Shown piece after piece: positions 1 to 8,940 of a DNA stretch of 46,656 nt. Under the pieces are notes generated by a model that was given only the letters and a program-made list of their open reading frames with translations, was not told where the DNA came from and searched no databases. The first letter of the stretch is position 1; every line of letters begins with the position of its first letter. Both the position numbers and the translations under genes were made by a program. The stretch is from Cellulosilyticum sp. (lineage in GTDB: Bacteria > Bacillota > Clostridia > Lachnospirales > Cellulosilyticaceae), in assembly GCA_015058045.1 (NCBI GenBank), contig SVDC01000027.1, positions 1 to 46,656 of the forward strand, given 5' to 3'.

Positions 1-21
1 ATATATAGGAAAGTTTAAGAG

Positions 22-41
22 ATAGATTATATATAATCTAT
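22..41. repeat. 20-bp perfect palindrome upstream of rnc
   Basis: The sequence ATAGATTATATATAATCTAT is its own reverse complement. It lies 44 bp before the rnc start. There is no T tract after it, so it is not a standard terminator. It contains a TATAAT (32-37) but I see no convincing -35 partner at the right distance. It could be a hairpin in the leader of a transcript entering from the left, or a protein-binding dyad. Confidence 0.5.
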
Positions 42-84
42 TAACAATGAACGGAGCTATAAATTTAAAAGGAGATTTGTACAA

Positions 85-807
85 ATGAGTAAGAAAGTAC
101 ATGCAGTAAACAAACATGAAATACTAGAAAATATGCAACAAGTCTTACATTATACGTATAAGAACCATTTGCTTTTAGAAGAAGCGCTTACTCATAGTTC
201 TTATGCCAATGAACATAGGAACCAATATGTAAGGGATAATGAAAGATTAGAATTTTTAGGAGATGCTATTTTAGATTTAATTATTAGTGAATACCTATTT
301 AAAAAATATGCAGATATGCCAGAGGGAGATTTGTCAAAAATAAGAGCTAGCATTGTGTGTGAAGGTTCTTTGGCTAAAATGGCAAGAAAAATGAATTTAG
401 GACAATTTATTTTACTTGGAAAAGGTGAGGAATTAACAGGCGGTAGAGAAAGAGCTTCGATTCTTGCAGATGCATTTGAAGCCATTACAGGTTCCTTATT
501 TTTAGACGGTGGATTTGACCAAGCTAGAAGCTTTATTCATGAAACACTTGTTGAGGCAGTAGAACAAACGGAATCTATTGAAAATCTTTATGCAGATTAT
601 AAGACTTTACTACAGGAATGTATTCAAAAAGTCAGTATGAGTCCGATTCACTATGAAGTAGTTGGTGAAGAAGGGCCAGACCATGATAAACATTTTTATG
701 TAGAGGTATTACATGAAGAACGTTTGCTGGGGCGCGGTATTGGAAAAAGCAAAAAAGAAGCCGAACAAGATGCTGCTAAAAAGGCATTAAAATTATATAA
801 TAGTTGA
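85..807 (+). CDS. rnc: Ribonuclease III
   Basis: Double-strand-specific endoribonuclease that processes rRNA precursors and structured mRNAs. The 240-residue product has the full two-domain layout. The catalytic domain carries the signature NERLEFLGD (about residues 52-60, with metal-binding Glu56 and Asp60) and the second acidic pair Asp129/Glu132 in DAFEAITG. A double-stranded RNA-binding domain follows from about residue 166 and ends in a typical KKEAEQDAAKKAL helix. The start is preceded by AAAAGGAG at 67-74. smc begins 8 bases after the stop, so the two are co-transcribed. The rnc-smc-ftsY order is conserved in Firmicutes. Length and motifs are normal. Confidence 0.97.
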   Translation: MSKKVHAVNKHEILENMQQVLHYTYKNHLLLEEALTHSSYANEHRNQYVRDNERLEFLGDAILDLIISEYLFKKYADMPEGDLSKIRASIVCEGSLAKMARKMNLGQFILLGKGEELTGGRERASILADAFEAITGSLFLDGGFDQARSFIHETLVEAVEQTESIENLYADYKTLLQECIQKVSMSPIHYEVVGEEGPDHDKHFYVEVLHEERLLGRGIGKSKKEAEQDAAKKALKLYNS

Positions 808-815
808 GGTGAAAT

Positions 816-3800
816 ATGTATCTAGACCAGGTAGAGATACATGGGTTTAAATCCTTCGGAGATGCAGTGAAGCTTAATATTCCTAAAGGTATTACAGGTG
901 TGATTGGACCTAATGGAAGTGGAAAGAGCAATGTATCAGATGCCATTAGATGGGTGTTGGGGGAACAAAGTGCTAAAAGCTTACGTGGGAGTAAGATGGA
1001 AGATATTATTTTTGCAGGAACTGAAAAGAGAAAATCATTAGGTTATGCAGAAGTAGCACTTAAGATTAAAAATCCAGATCAGAAAGTCGCAATTGATTAT
1101 ACAGAAATCGTTGTAAAAAGACGAGTTTATCGTTCTGGTGAAAGTGAGTATTTTATCAATGGGAGTCCTTGTCGATTAAAAGATGTACAGGAACTTTTTA
1201 TGGATACTGGTGTGGGTAAAGAAGGTTATTCCATTATTGGACAAGGTCAAATTGATAGAGTACTTAGTTCTAAACCAGAAGAAAGAAGAACATTATTTGA
1301 AGAAGCAGCTGGAATTTATAAATATAAAATGCGTCGTATTGAAGCTGAAAGAAAGTTGGAGAAGCAAAGAGAAAATTTAACTAGGCTTCAAGATATTATA
1401 GGAGAGATTGAAACCCGTATAGGACCATTAGAAATTGAAGCTGAAAAGACAAAGCAATTTTTAAAATTAAAAGAAGAACTCAAAGAAGTTGATATTAATA
1501 TTTTTATCTATGAAATGGATCGCTTAGAAAAGGAAATCCAAGAACTAACTGAAAAAATAGGAAGTGTAGATGTAGAACTGAAAGAATATCACCAGTTGCA
1601 AGTAAGTCAGGTGAGTGAACAAGAACAACTTAAGCTTAAAAGAGATCAGATTTATCGTGAAGCAGAAGCGATGATTGAAAAGATTTCTACACTAGAAAAA
1701 GAGAAAGAACGTAGACAAGGTCAAATTGCATTAAATCATGAGAAAGTATCTAGTACGGTTCGATTATTAGAGCAAGTACGTCATGATCAAAAAGAACAAG
1801 TGGCAGATCATCAAAGTAAAAAAGACAAAATATCTTTTTTAGAAACAAAGCGTACTGCCTTAGAGATTGAAAAAGCTTCTAAAGAAAGTATTATTAATCA
1901 AGAGGAAGAAAAGATTAAATTACTTGAAGAAAAGCTAGAAGAATTATCAAGTCATATTGATGAGTCTAAAACAGCACTTCATCAAAAACTGCGAGAGATT
2001 GACTTATTTGAAGCAGATATTCAAAAGAATGATGGAGTAGAAGAGCAGCTTGAATTTAGAAAAGAACAAATCAAAGAGCAAATTTCTCGTATGAATAGTG
2101 AAATTCAACATCAAGAAGTAAGTGTGATGTTGATAGAAAAGAAACAAAAAGAAGGTAAAGAAAAGCTTTGCGAACTAAAAGAAACAATTGAAAAATTAGG
2201 TGCCAAAAAAGAAGAGCTTTTAGTTAAAAAAACACGCTTAGAAAAAGAAATGGGTCATATGAGCCAAAATGTGGCACAAACAGAACGTCAATTAAAATGG
2301 CTTAATCATATTAAAGAAGAAAATGAAGGCTACTTTGGAAGCGTAAAACAAGTTTTAAATGTTGTAAAAAGTGATAAAGCAAGATGGAAGGGCATTATAG
2401 GTGTAGTAGGTGAACTTTTAGAAGTGCCAAAAGACTACGAAATTGCAATTGTAACAGCATTGGGTGGGGCAATACAAAATATTGTAACTAGTAGTGAACA
2501 AGATGCTAAGGATATGATTCAATTAATGAAGCAAAGAGGTATTTCCAGAGTTACTTTCTTGCCATTAGATACCGTTCGACCAAGTACACCAGTGCAAGAA
2601 AAAAGTATGCTAAATGAGAAGGGCTATTTAGGGCTAGCGAGTGAACTCATTCAATATGATGAACAATATAAGCATATTATTTCTTCACTTTTAGGTCGTA
2701 TTATTATTGTGGATGATATGCATAATGCATCACGTATTGCAAAGCATTATGGCTATAAATACAAACTTGTAACCCTTCAAGGTGAAGTATTTAATAGTGG
2801 TGGTTCTTTAAGTGGTGGTAGTACAAAAAACCAAGCAAACAATCTTTTTTCTCGTGCAAGAGAACTTAAAGAAACAGAAGAAAAACTTAAACAGTGGATC
2901 GCAAATAAAGAAGAAACACATAAGGCATTAACAGAAGTGGCTAGTGTATTAGAGGAAGTTGAAGCAGATTATAAATCAGCTTATGAAGATTGGTCGCATT
3001 TAAATGACGAAGACAAAAGTTTAGCGCTAGAATTAGATAAGAATAATCATGCTTTAAAACTCAATAAAGCAAATCAACTGCAATTTATTACAGAACGTAA
3101 TAATATAGAAGAATCTATTGATGAGATCAATAGAGGTAAAGAAGAGGCTGCTCAAAAACTAGAAAAATTAAAGTCAAGTATTTCAGTGGATGAGGAGGCT
3201 ATTGGTGCACTAGAAGAAAATTTAAAAGCTTCTCGAGTGGAAAGAGAAGCGTTAGATAGACAATTAACAGACAAGCGTATTGGATTATCAAGCACGATTC
3301 AAAATATAAGCTACATGTTAGATCAAATTAAAGAGCTACAGGATGCAATTAATAGTCATGATACAAAACGTGCACAGCTTAATGAAACCATTGAGAAGTA
3401 TGAAGCAGAGATTAGACGTCTAAAAGAAGAAACGTTGCAGATTGAAATGCAAATTAAGCAAGATGAATGTGCTATTGAAGATGCCCAATTAGAGCGTAAA
3501 GGTTATGATGAAAAGAAAATTCAACTAGAACATAGTGAAAAGCAATTAGAACAAAAGGTCAATCAGGTAAATGAAAAGGTAGGCTTATTAAAAGAAGAAA
3601 AATATCGTCTTGAAAGTCGAAAAGAAAATAGCTTGATGCAGAAACAAAATGGTGGGAATACCATGTGGGAACAATATGAAATGACCTATACTCATGCGCT
3701 GGCATATAAAAGAGAGTCTATTCAAATTCCTGAGTTAAAAAGACAATCACTAGACTTAAAAGGACGTATCAAGCAAATTGGTAATGTTAATGTTAATGCA

Positions 3801-4406
3801 GTAGAAGAGTATAACGAAACTAAAACACGTTATGAGTTTTTATTAGGACAAAAAGAAGATATTGAAAAGGCTGCAGAAACTTTAGTAGAAATGATTGATA
3901 AGCTCTTAGAGGAAATGAAAGATATTTTTAGAGCACAGTTTGCCATTATTGCCCGTAACTTTACGGAAGTGTTTAAAGAGTTATTCGGTGGCGGAGAGGC
4001 CTATTTAGAGCTAGTAGATGAAGAAAACATTTTAGAATCAGGTATTGAAATTGTTGCTAAACCACCTGGTAAAAAGCTCCAAAATATGTCTTTATTATCA
4101 GGTGGTGAACGTACCTTAACAGCTATTTCATTAATTTTTGGCATTCTAAAGCTGAAACCTTCACCATTTTGTGTACTAGATGAAATTGAGGCAGCACTAG
4201 ATGATGCCAATGTTATTCGTTTCGCAAATTATTTAGAAAAGCTTTCAAGTGAAACACAATTTATTGTCATTACCCATAGAAAAGGGACTATGGAACGCGC
4301 TCATACTTTATATGGCGTGACACAGCAAGAAAGAGGAGTATCTACGATTCTTTCTATTCAATTAGGCGATGTAGATCAATATATGGATAAGAAAAAAAGT
4401 AGTTAG
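816..4406 (+). CDS. smc: Chromosome segregation ATPase SMC
   Basis: Structural maintenance of chromosomes protein, which with ScpA and ScpB (both encoded at 33377-34732) forms the bacterial condensin that loads at the origin and organises the nucleoid. It has 1196 residues, the usual length. Visible parts are the N-terminal Walker A (GPNGSGKSN, about 32-40), a long charged coiled coil, a hinge at about 500-650, a second coiled coil, and the C-terminal ABC signature LSGGE (1094-1098) followed by Walker B ending in Asp1122/Glu1123. The ribosome binding site GAGGTGA overlaps the rnc stop codon. ftsY begins 11 bases after the stop. No anomalies seen. Confidence 0.98.
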   Translation: MYLDQVEIHGFKSFGDAVKLNIPKGITGVIGPNGSGKSNVSDAIRWVLGEQSAKSLRGSKMEDIIFAGTEKRKSLGYAEVALKIKNPDQKVAIDYTEIVVKRRVYRSGESEYFINGSPCRLKDVQELFMDTGVGKEGYSIIGQGQIDRVLSSKPEERRTLFEEAAGIYKYKMRRIEAERKLEKQRENLTRLQDIIGEIETRIGPLEIEAEKTKQFLKLKEELKEVDINIFIYEMDRLEKEIQELTEKIGSVDVELKEYHQLQVSQVSEQEQLKLKRDQIYREAEAMIEKISTLEKEKERRQGQIALNHEKVSSTVRLLEQVRHDQKEQVADHQSKKDKISFLETKRTALEIEKASKESIINQEEEKIKLLEEKLEELSSHIDESKTALHQKLREIDLFEADIQKNDGVEEQLEFRKEQIKEQISRMNSEIQHQEVSVMLIEKKQKEGKEKLCELKETIEKLGAKKEELLVKKTRLEKEMGHMSQNVAQTERQLKWLNHIKEENEGYFGSVKQVLNVVKSDKARWKGIIGVVGELLEVPKDYEIAIVTALGGAIQNIVTSSEQDAKDMIQLMKQRGISRVTFLPLDTVRPSTPVQEKSMLNEKGYLGLASELIQYDEQYKHIISSLLGRIIIVDDMHNASRIAKHYGYKYKLVTLQGEVFNSGGSLSGGSTKNQANNLFSRARELKETEEKLKQWIANKEETHKALTEVASVLEEVEADYKSAYEDWSHLNDEDKSLALELDKNNHALKLNKANQLQFITERNNIEESIDEINRGKEEAAQKLEKLKSSISVDEEAIGALEENLKASRVEREALDRQLTDKRIGLSSTIQNISYMLDQIKELQDAINSHDTKRAQLNETIEKYEAEIRRLKEETLQIEMQIKQDECAIEDAQLERKGYDEKKIQLEHSEKQLEQKVNQVNEKVGLLKEEKYRLESRKENSLMQKQNGGNTMWEQYEMTYTHALAYKRESIQIPELKRQSLDLKGRIKQIGNVNVNAVEEYNETKTRYEFLLGQKEDIEKAAETLVEMIDKLLEEMKDIFRAQFAIIARNFTEVFKELFGGGEAYLELVDEENILESGIEIVAKPPGKKLQNMSLLSGGERTLTAISLIFGILKLKPSPFCVLDEIEAALDDANVIRFANYLEKLSSETQFIVITHRKGTMERAHTLYGVTQQERGVSTILSIQLGDVDQYMDKKKSS

Positions 4407-4417
4407 GAGGCTGACAC

Positions 4418-5815
4418 GTGAGTTTATTTAAGAGATTATTTGGAAAGAAAAAGGTAGAAGAGGTTGAAACAGTCTCACCAGAAATAGAAACAATAGAAAT
4501 ACCAGAAGAGGAAGAGGTTAATAGTAAGGAAGAAATTCAGATTGATGGCGAAGAAGAGGAAATGGACATCTTAGTAGAATGTCCAGTAGAAGAAAGTATG
4601 TCATCTAAGGAGAAAGACCTAGCGCCAGTACAAAATGTTTTAGAAGAAAATAATGAGATTCAAGAAGAGGCATTAAATCAAGCTGAAGAATCATTTGAAC
4701 AAGAAACTAGAGATGCGAATGAAGAGACCTCTATAGTTTCAGAGATAGAAATAAAGGATCAGGAAATTACAGAAAAAAAAGATACACAATCTGTTAAAGA
4801 TACTGAAGAAATTAATGTTGTTGAGGCTGATGAAGTAGAAAGTGATAAAGAGCAAACTGAAGAAACTCATGTGATAGAAGAAGTACCAAAGAAACAAGGT
4901 CTTATTAAGCGCTTATTTAGTGGCCTAAGTAAAACACGAGATCAAATTTTAAAAGGTGTGGATGATGTTTTAAGTAATTTTAAACATATTGATGAAGATT
5001 TATATGAAGAATTAGAAGAAGCTTTAATTATGGCGGACTTTGGTGTAGATACAACACTTCATATTATGGAGAAACTTAAAGCAAAAGTAAAAGAAGAAAA
5101 AATAGCAGATCCTGTTGAATTAAAGCCAGCTCTTCAAAGTATTATTACGAAGTTTTTAACAGAGCAACCAACAGAAGATATCTTAAATACAGATGGCCCA
5201 ACGGTAGTACTTGTCATTGGTGTAAATGGTGCAGGTAAGACTACATCTATTGGAAAGATGTCACACTTATTTAAATCACAAGGAAAACGTGTTTTAGTGG
5301 CAGCAGCAGATACATTTAGAGCAGCAGCGATTGAACAGCTTAATGTGTGGACAGAGCGTGCAGGAGTAGAGATTATTAAACACTCAGAAGGCTCTGATGC
5401 AGCAGCAGTTGTGTTTGATGCAGTAGCAGCAGCAAAGTCTAGGAAAGCAGATGTTTTAATTTGCGATACAGCAGGACGTTTGCAAAATAAAACGAATCTT
5501 ATGAAGGAGCTTGAAAAAATTTCTCGTATTATTGCTAGAGAATATCCAGAAGCAAAGAAAGAAATTTTAATTGTAATTGATGCGACAACAGGTCAAAATG
5601 CGCTGCAACAGGTTAAGCTCTTTAAAGAAGTAGCAGATATTAGTGGTATTATATTAACAAAATTAGATGGTACAGCTAAAGGTGGTGCTATTGTAGGTAT
5701 CTATGAAAGCTTAAAAGTACCTGTTAAATATATTGGTGTAGGTGAAAAAATAGATGACTTACAGCCATTTGATGCAGAAGCTTTTGCAAAAGCCTTATTT
5801 GAAACAGAAGTATAA
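4418..5815 (+). CDS. ftsY: Signal recognition particle receptor FtsY
   Basis: SRP receptor GTPase that docks Ffh-ribosome complexes at the membrane. GTG start after AGGAGG overlapping the smc stop. The 465-residue protein has a long acidic, low-complexity N-terminal A domain (about 12-155) and a standard NG domain. GTPase motifs are GVNGAGKTT (268-276), DTAGR (350-354) and TKLDG (414-418). The short amphipathic basic motif at the extreme N-terminus (SLFKRLFGKKK) recurs just before the N domain (GLIKRLFSGLSK, about 161-172), which suggests two membrane-binding helices flanking the acidic linker. Most Gram-positive FtsY proteins are shorter, with little A domain. The next gene has its own promoter. 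Confidence 0.97.
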   Translation: MSLFKRLFGKKKVEEVETVSPEIETIEIPEEEEVNSKEEIQIDGEEEEMDILVECPVEESMSSKEKDLAPVQNVLEENNEIQEEALNQAEESFEQETRDANEETSIVSEIEIKDQEITEKKDTQSVKDTEEINVVEADEVESDKEQTEETHVIEEVPKKQGLIKRLFSGLSKTRDQILKGVDDVLSNFKHIDEDLYEELEEALIMADFGVDTTLHIMEKLKAKVKEEKIADPVELKPALQSIITKFLTEQPTEDILNTDGPTVVLVIGVNGAGKTTSIGKMSHLFKSQGKRVLVAAADTFRAAAIEQLNVWTERAGVEIIKHSEGSDAAAVVFDAVAAAKSRKADVLICDTAGRLQNKTNLMKELEKISRIIAREYPEAKKEILIVIDATTGQNALQQVKLFKEVADISGIILTKLDGTAKGGAIVGIYESLKVPVKYIGVGEKIDDLQPFDAEAFAKALFETEV

Positions 5816-5852
5816 GTTGAAATAGAGTGAATTCGGTGTCAAGAAAAAAAGC

Positions 5853-5881
5853 TTGACAAGTAGGTGGACGCTCCCTATAAT
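5853..5881 (+). promoter_or_regulatory. Consensus sigma-A promoter for ylxM-ffh
   Basis: TTGACA at 5853-5858 and TATAAT at 5876-5881 are both perfect, separated by exactly 17 bp. This is the strongest housekeeping promoter in the window and should drive ylxM, ffh, rpsP and khpA. The predicted transcript begins near 5888. Confidence 0.9.
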
Positions 5882-5926
5882 AGTTAGTGTAAAGTAAAAA
5901 TGACTGACAGTGGTCGGGAGATTGAA

Positions 5927-6280
5927 ATGGAAAAATTTGTAGTGATAACCTATTTGTTTGACTTTTATCAGGATTTACTCACTGAAAAGCAAAGCAATTT
6001 ACTAAGAGAATATTATTTTGAAGATTTATCTTTAAGTGAGATGGCTGAGCAACATGGCATTAGCCGCCAAAGTGCTTTTGATACCATCAAAAAGACAGAA
6101 CAGAAATTACTGGACTATGAAGAAAAACTTCATTTATTTGCAAAATATCAAACTAGTGAACAAGCTTTACTTCAAATTAAGGCACTTTGCCAAGGAATAA
6201 GTGAAAATCTAGAGGGTGAACATGCAAATAGTGTAAATGAGGTCATTACTCTAGTCGATGAATTAATCAATAAGATGTAG
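5927..6280 (+). CDS. ylxM: YlxM-family helix-turn-helix protein, SRP-associated
   Basis: Small (117 residues) UPF0122 protein. The N-terminal half resembles the region 4 helix-turn-helix of sigma factors (LSLSEMAEQHGISRQSAFDTIKKTEQKL). The family is found next to ffh and was shown in streptococci to stimulate SRP GTPase assembly. I chose the ATG at 5927, giving MEKFVVITYLF, because GGGAG sits 6 bases upstream. The in-frame ATG at 5900 has no ribosome binding site and lies only about 12 bases past the predicted transcription start. ffh follows after 11 bases. Confidence 0.9.
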   Translation: MEKFVVITYLFDFYQDLLTEKQSNLLREYYFEDLSLSEMAEQHGISRQSAFDTIKKTEQKLLDYEEKLHLFAKYQTSEQALLQIKALCQGISENLEGEHANSVNEVITLVDELINKM

Positions 6281-6291
6281 GAGGGCGTTAT

Positions 6292-7632
6292 ATGGCCTTT
6301 GACCAATTATCAAGCAAATTACAAGATGTATTCAAACAATTAAAAGGTAAAGGGAAACTTTCAGATAAAGATGTGAAAATGGCTTTAAGAGAAGTTAAAC
6401 TAGCGCTTTTAGAAGCGGATGTTAACTTTAAAGTTGTTAAGCAGTTCATCAAAACAATTGAAGAACGTGCTATAGGACATGAAGTGCTTGAAAGTTTAAC
6501 ACCAGGCCAACAAGTCATTAAAATTGTTAATGAAGAACTTATCAATTTAATGGGTTCTACACAAAGTAAGATTAACTTTGCACCACGTGGTATTACAGTC
6601 ATTATGATGGTAGGGCTTCAAGGTGCAGGTAAAACAACAACAAGTGCAAAACTTAGTAGTACCATTAAATCACATGGTAAAAGACCATTACTTGTAGCAT
6701 GTGACGTCTATAGACCAGCAGCCATTGACCAATTAATTAAAGTTGGTAAACAAGTTAATGTTCCAGTATTTTCACTAGGTGCTGATGCAGATCCAGTTGA
6801 GATTGCAAGACAAGGTGTGGAACATGCAAAAGAAAACAATCTAGATGTAGTAATTGTCGATACAGCAGGTCGTTTACATGTTGATGAAGTTTTAATGGAC
6901 GAACTTAAAAATATTAAGAGTACTGTTAAACCACAAGAAATACTACTTGTTGTGGATGCCATGACAGGTCAAGATGCAGTCAATGTAGCAGAATCATTTA
7001 ATGAGGCGCTAGGCATTGATGGTGTTGTTATGACCAAATTAGATGGTGATAGTAGAGGTGGGGCAGCTTTATCAGTTAAAGCCGTTACCAATAAACCTAT
7101 TAAATATGCAGGGATGGGTGAAAAGCTTAATGACTTAGAACCTTTCCATCCTGAACGTATAGCTTCTCGTATCTTAGGTATGGGGGACGTACTTACCCTT
7201 ATTGAAAAAGCTCAGCAAGGTATTGATGAGCAAAAAGCTAAAGAGTTAGAAGCAAAATTTAGAAAAGCAGAGTTTAACTTTGAAGATTTCCTAGAACAAA
7301 TGCAACAAGTTAAGAAAATGGGGCCAATTAGTCAATTATTAGGGATGCTCCCTGGTATGAATGGCGCTAAGATGAGTGAACTTCAAGGCCAAATTGATGA
7401 TAAACAAATGGATTACATTGAAGCGATTATTCTTTCTATGACAAAAGAAGAAAGATTAAATCCTAACTTACTTAATATGTCTCGTAAGAAACGTATTGCT
7501 AAAGGTTCAGGAAGAGATATTCAAGAGGTTAATCGTTTAATTAAACAATTTGAACAAATGCAGAGTATGATGAAACAATTCTCTGGCGCAATGAAAGGCA
7601 AAAAAGGCAAATTTAAATTTCCTTTTATGTAA
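6292..7632 (+). CDS. ffh: Signal recognition particle protein Ffh
   Basis: GTPase subunit of SRP that binds signal peptides and 4.5S/6S RNA. The 446-residue product has an N domain, a G domain with GLQGAGKTT (108-116), DTAGR and TKLDGD motifs, and a methionine-rich C-terminal M domain (about 310-446, many Met residues in LEQMQQVKKMG and MQSMMKQFSGAMKG). GGAGGG precedes the ATG. It partners with FtsY, encoded just upstream. rpsP follows after 34 bases, a conserved arrangement. Confidence 0.98.
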   Translation: MAFDQLSSKLQDVFKQLKGKGKLSDKDVKMALREVKLALLEADVNFKVVKQFIKTIEERAIGHEVLESLTPGQQVIKIVNEELINLMGSTQSKINFAPRGITVIMMVGLQGAGKTTTSAKLSSTIKSHGKRPLLVACDVYRPAAIDQLIKVGKQVNVPVFSLGADADPVEIARQGVEHAKENNLDVVIVDTAGRLHVDEVLMDELKNIKSTVKPQEILLVVDAMTGQDAVNVAESFNEALGIDGVVMTKLDGDSRGGAALSVKAVTNKPIKYAGMGEKLNDLEPFHPERIASRILGMGDVLTLIEKAQQGIDEQKAKELEAKFRKAEFNFEDFLEQMQQVKKMGPISQLLGMLPGMNGAKMSELQGQIDDKQMDYIEAIILSMTKEERLNPNLLNMSRKKRIAKGSGRDIQEVNRLIKQFEQMQSMMKQFSGAMKGKKGKFKFPFM

Positions 7633-7666
7633 TATATATTAAAATTTTTTATGAGGTGAAATTATT

Positions 7667-7909
7667 ATGGCAGTTAAAATTCGTTTAAAAAGAATGGGAC
7701 AAAAGAAAGCTCCTTTCTACAGAATCGTTGTAGCAGATGCACGTTCTCCAAGAGATGGTAGATTCATCGAAGAAATCGGTTACTACAATCCATGTCAAGA
7801 ACCAAATGAATTAAAAGTAAACAAAGAAGCAGCTGAAAAATGGTTAGCAAATGGTGCTCAACCAACAGATACAGTTAAAGATTTACTTAAAAAAGCTGGG
7901 GTTCAATAA
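7667..7909 (+). CDS. rpsP: 30S ribosomal protein S16
   Basis: 80-residue small-subunit protein beginning [21 protein letters not shown], the standard S16 N-terminus, followed by the conserved [19 protein letters not shown] stretch. The ribosome binding site is GAGGTG. Codon use shifts towards that of highly expressed genes (TTC, ATC) compared with its neighbours. It is co-transcribed with ffh and followed by a strong hairpin lacking a U tract. Confidence 0.98.
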   Translation: MAVKIRLKRMGQKKAPFYRIVVADARSPRDGRFIEEIGYYNPCQEPNELKVNKEAAEKWLANGAQPTDTVKDLLKKAGVQ

Positions 7910-7930
7910 TTCCAGAGAGAATTCATTCTC

Positions 7931-7963
7931 AAGAACTTAAACCTCATAAGGGTTTAAGTTCTT
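7931..7963 (+). other. 13-bp hairpin between rpsP and khpA, no U tract
   Basis: Left arm AAGAACTTAAACC (7931-7943) and right arm GGTTTAAGTTCTT (7951-7963) are perfectly complementary around a 7-base loop. The sequence after it is AACCAAAAGGGGG, so it cannot be a classical intrinsic terminator. It probably stabilises the 3' end of the rpsP message or marks an RNase processing site, separating the levels of S16 and KhpA. Confidence 0.7.
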
Positions 7964-7983
7964 AACCAAAAGGGGGCCTTACC

Positions 7984-8214
7984 ATGAAAGATTTATTACA
8001 CATGATAGTCACAGAGTTAGTAGATCACCCTGAACAAGTTACTATATCTGAAAGGGAAGAAGATAATAAGCTTATTTTAGAGCTTAGAGTTGCACCTGAA
8101 GATATGGGCAAAGTAATTGGTAAGCAAGGAAGGATTGCAAAATCCATTCGTACGATTATTAAAGCTACAACAGCATCACAGTCAAAGAAAGTTGTTGTGG
8201 ATATCATAGAATAG
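7984..8214 (+). CDS. khpA: KH-domain RNA-binding protein KhpA (YlqC)
   Basis: 76-residue single KH-domain protein with the RNA-contacting loop in GKVIGKQGRIAKSIRTII (GKQG variant of the GXXG motif). In streptococci KhpA pairs with KhpB and influences cell elongation through RNA binding. The ATG is preceded by AAAAGGGGG. Its position between rpsP and rimM is the conserved one. The stop codon lies inside the left arm of a downstream hairpin. Confidence 0.94.
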   Translation: MKDLLHMIVTELVDHPEQVTISEREEDNKLILELRVAPEDMGKVIGKQGRIAKSIRTIIKATTASQSKKVVVDIIE

Positions 8215-8243
8215 GTTAGGGAATTTCCCTAGCCTATTCTCTA
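8209..8243 (+). terminator. Probable terminator of the ylxM-khpA unit
   Basis: A 13-bp stem (8209-8221 with 8227-8239, one G-U pair, loop AATTT) overlaps the khpA stop codon. The tail is only moderately T-rich (TCTATATTA), so termination may be partial. The following 204 bp before rimM hold no ORF. They contain TATAAT-like boxes at 8320 and 8380 without good -35 partners. Confidence 0.5.
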
Positions 8244-8418
8244 TATTAAGGTATTTAATTATAGATTTTCATAAATGTATAGAGCACCTATTAAAATGTA
8301 ATACTCACAGAAACAAGTATAATAAAAATGTAAGGGTGTTGTAGCTATATCAAGTCTTTAGGTGAGCAGTATGTTCATGAAAGGCTATAATTATTTTGTA
8401 TAAAAAGGATGGTTAGAT

Positions 8419-8940
8419 ATGAACGAAATGTTTACAGTAGGAAAAATTGTTAATACACATGGCGTAAAAGGTGAATTAAAAATTATGCCAACCACAGAGG
8501 ATCCAAAGCGTTTTGCAAAATTAAAAAGTATTTATGTAGAAAGTCGTAAAGGATTAACAACTTATGAAATTCAAGGCGTACGTTATCATAAAGATTTTGT
8601 ACTATTAAAATTAAACGGCATTGAGGATATGAATGCTGCTGAGTTGTTAAAGGGAAGTATATTAAAAATCGATCGTAAAGATAGTTTGCCATTAAAGAAG
8701 GATGAATATTATATTTCAGATTTATTTGGACTTAAGGTGTACACAGAAGAAGGTCGTTTTTTAGGAGAACTTATTGATATTATTGAAACAGGTAGCAATG
8801 ATGTTTATGTCGTTAAGAAAGAAGATCGTGAAAAAGACTTACTTTTACCAGCTATTAAACAAGTGATTAAAGAAGTGAATATTGAAGAACAAAAAATGAC
8901 AGTGCATTTATTAGAAGGGTTAGAGGAATTATGCGAATAA
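8419..8940 (+). CDS. rimM: Ribosome maturation factor RimM
   Basis: 173-residue 16S rRNA processing factor needed for maturation of the 30S head, binding S19. The N-terminal RimM barrel begins MFTVGKIVNTHGVKGELKI, and a C-terminal PRC-barrel includes YYISDLFGLKVYTEEGRFLGEL. The ribosome binding site is AAAAAGGATGG. It overlaps trmD by 10 bases, the usual translational coupling. A 204-bp gap precedes it, so it probably has its own start of transcription. Confidence 0.96.
   Translation: MNEMFTVGKIVNTHGVKGELKIMPTTEDPKRFAKLKSIYVESRKGLTTYEIQGVRYHKDFVLLKLNGIEDMNAAELLKGSILKIDRKDSLPLKKDEYYISDLFGLKVYTEEGRFLGELIDIIETGSNDVYVVKKEDREKDLLLPAIKQVIKEVNIEEQKMTVHLLEGLEELCE

Noticed and set aside
5900-5926. 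Longer N-terminus of YlxM
   Set aside because: No ribosome binding site before ATG 5900 and it lies right at the predicted transcription start; GGGAG supports 5927.
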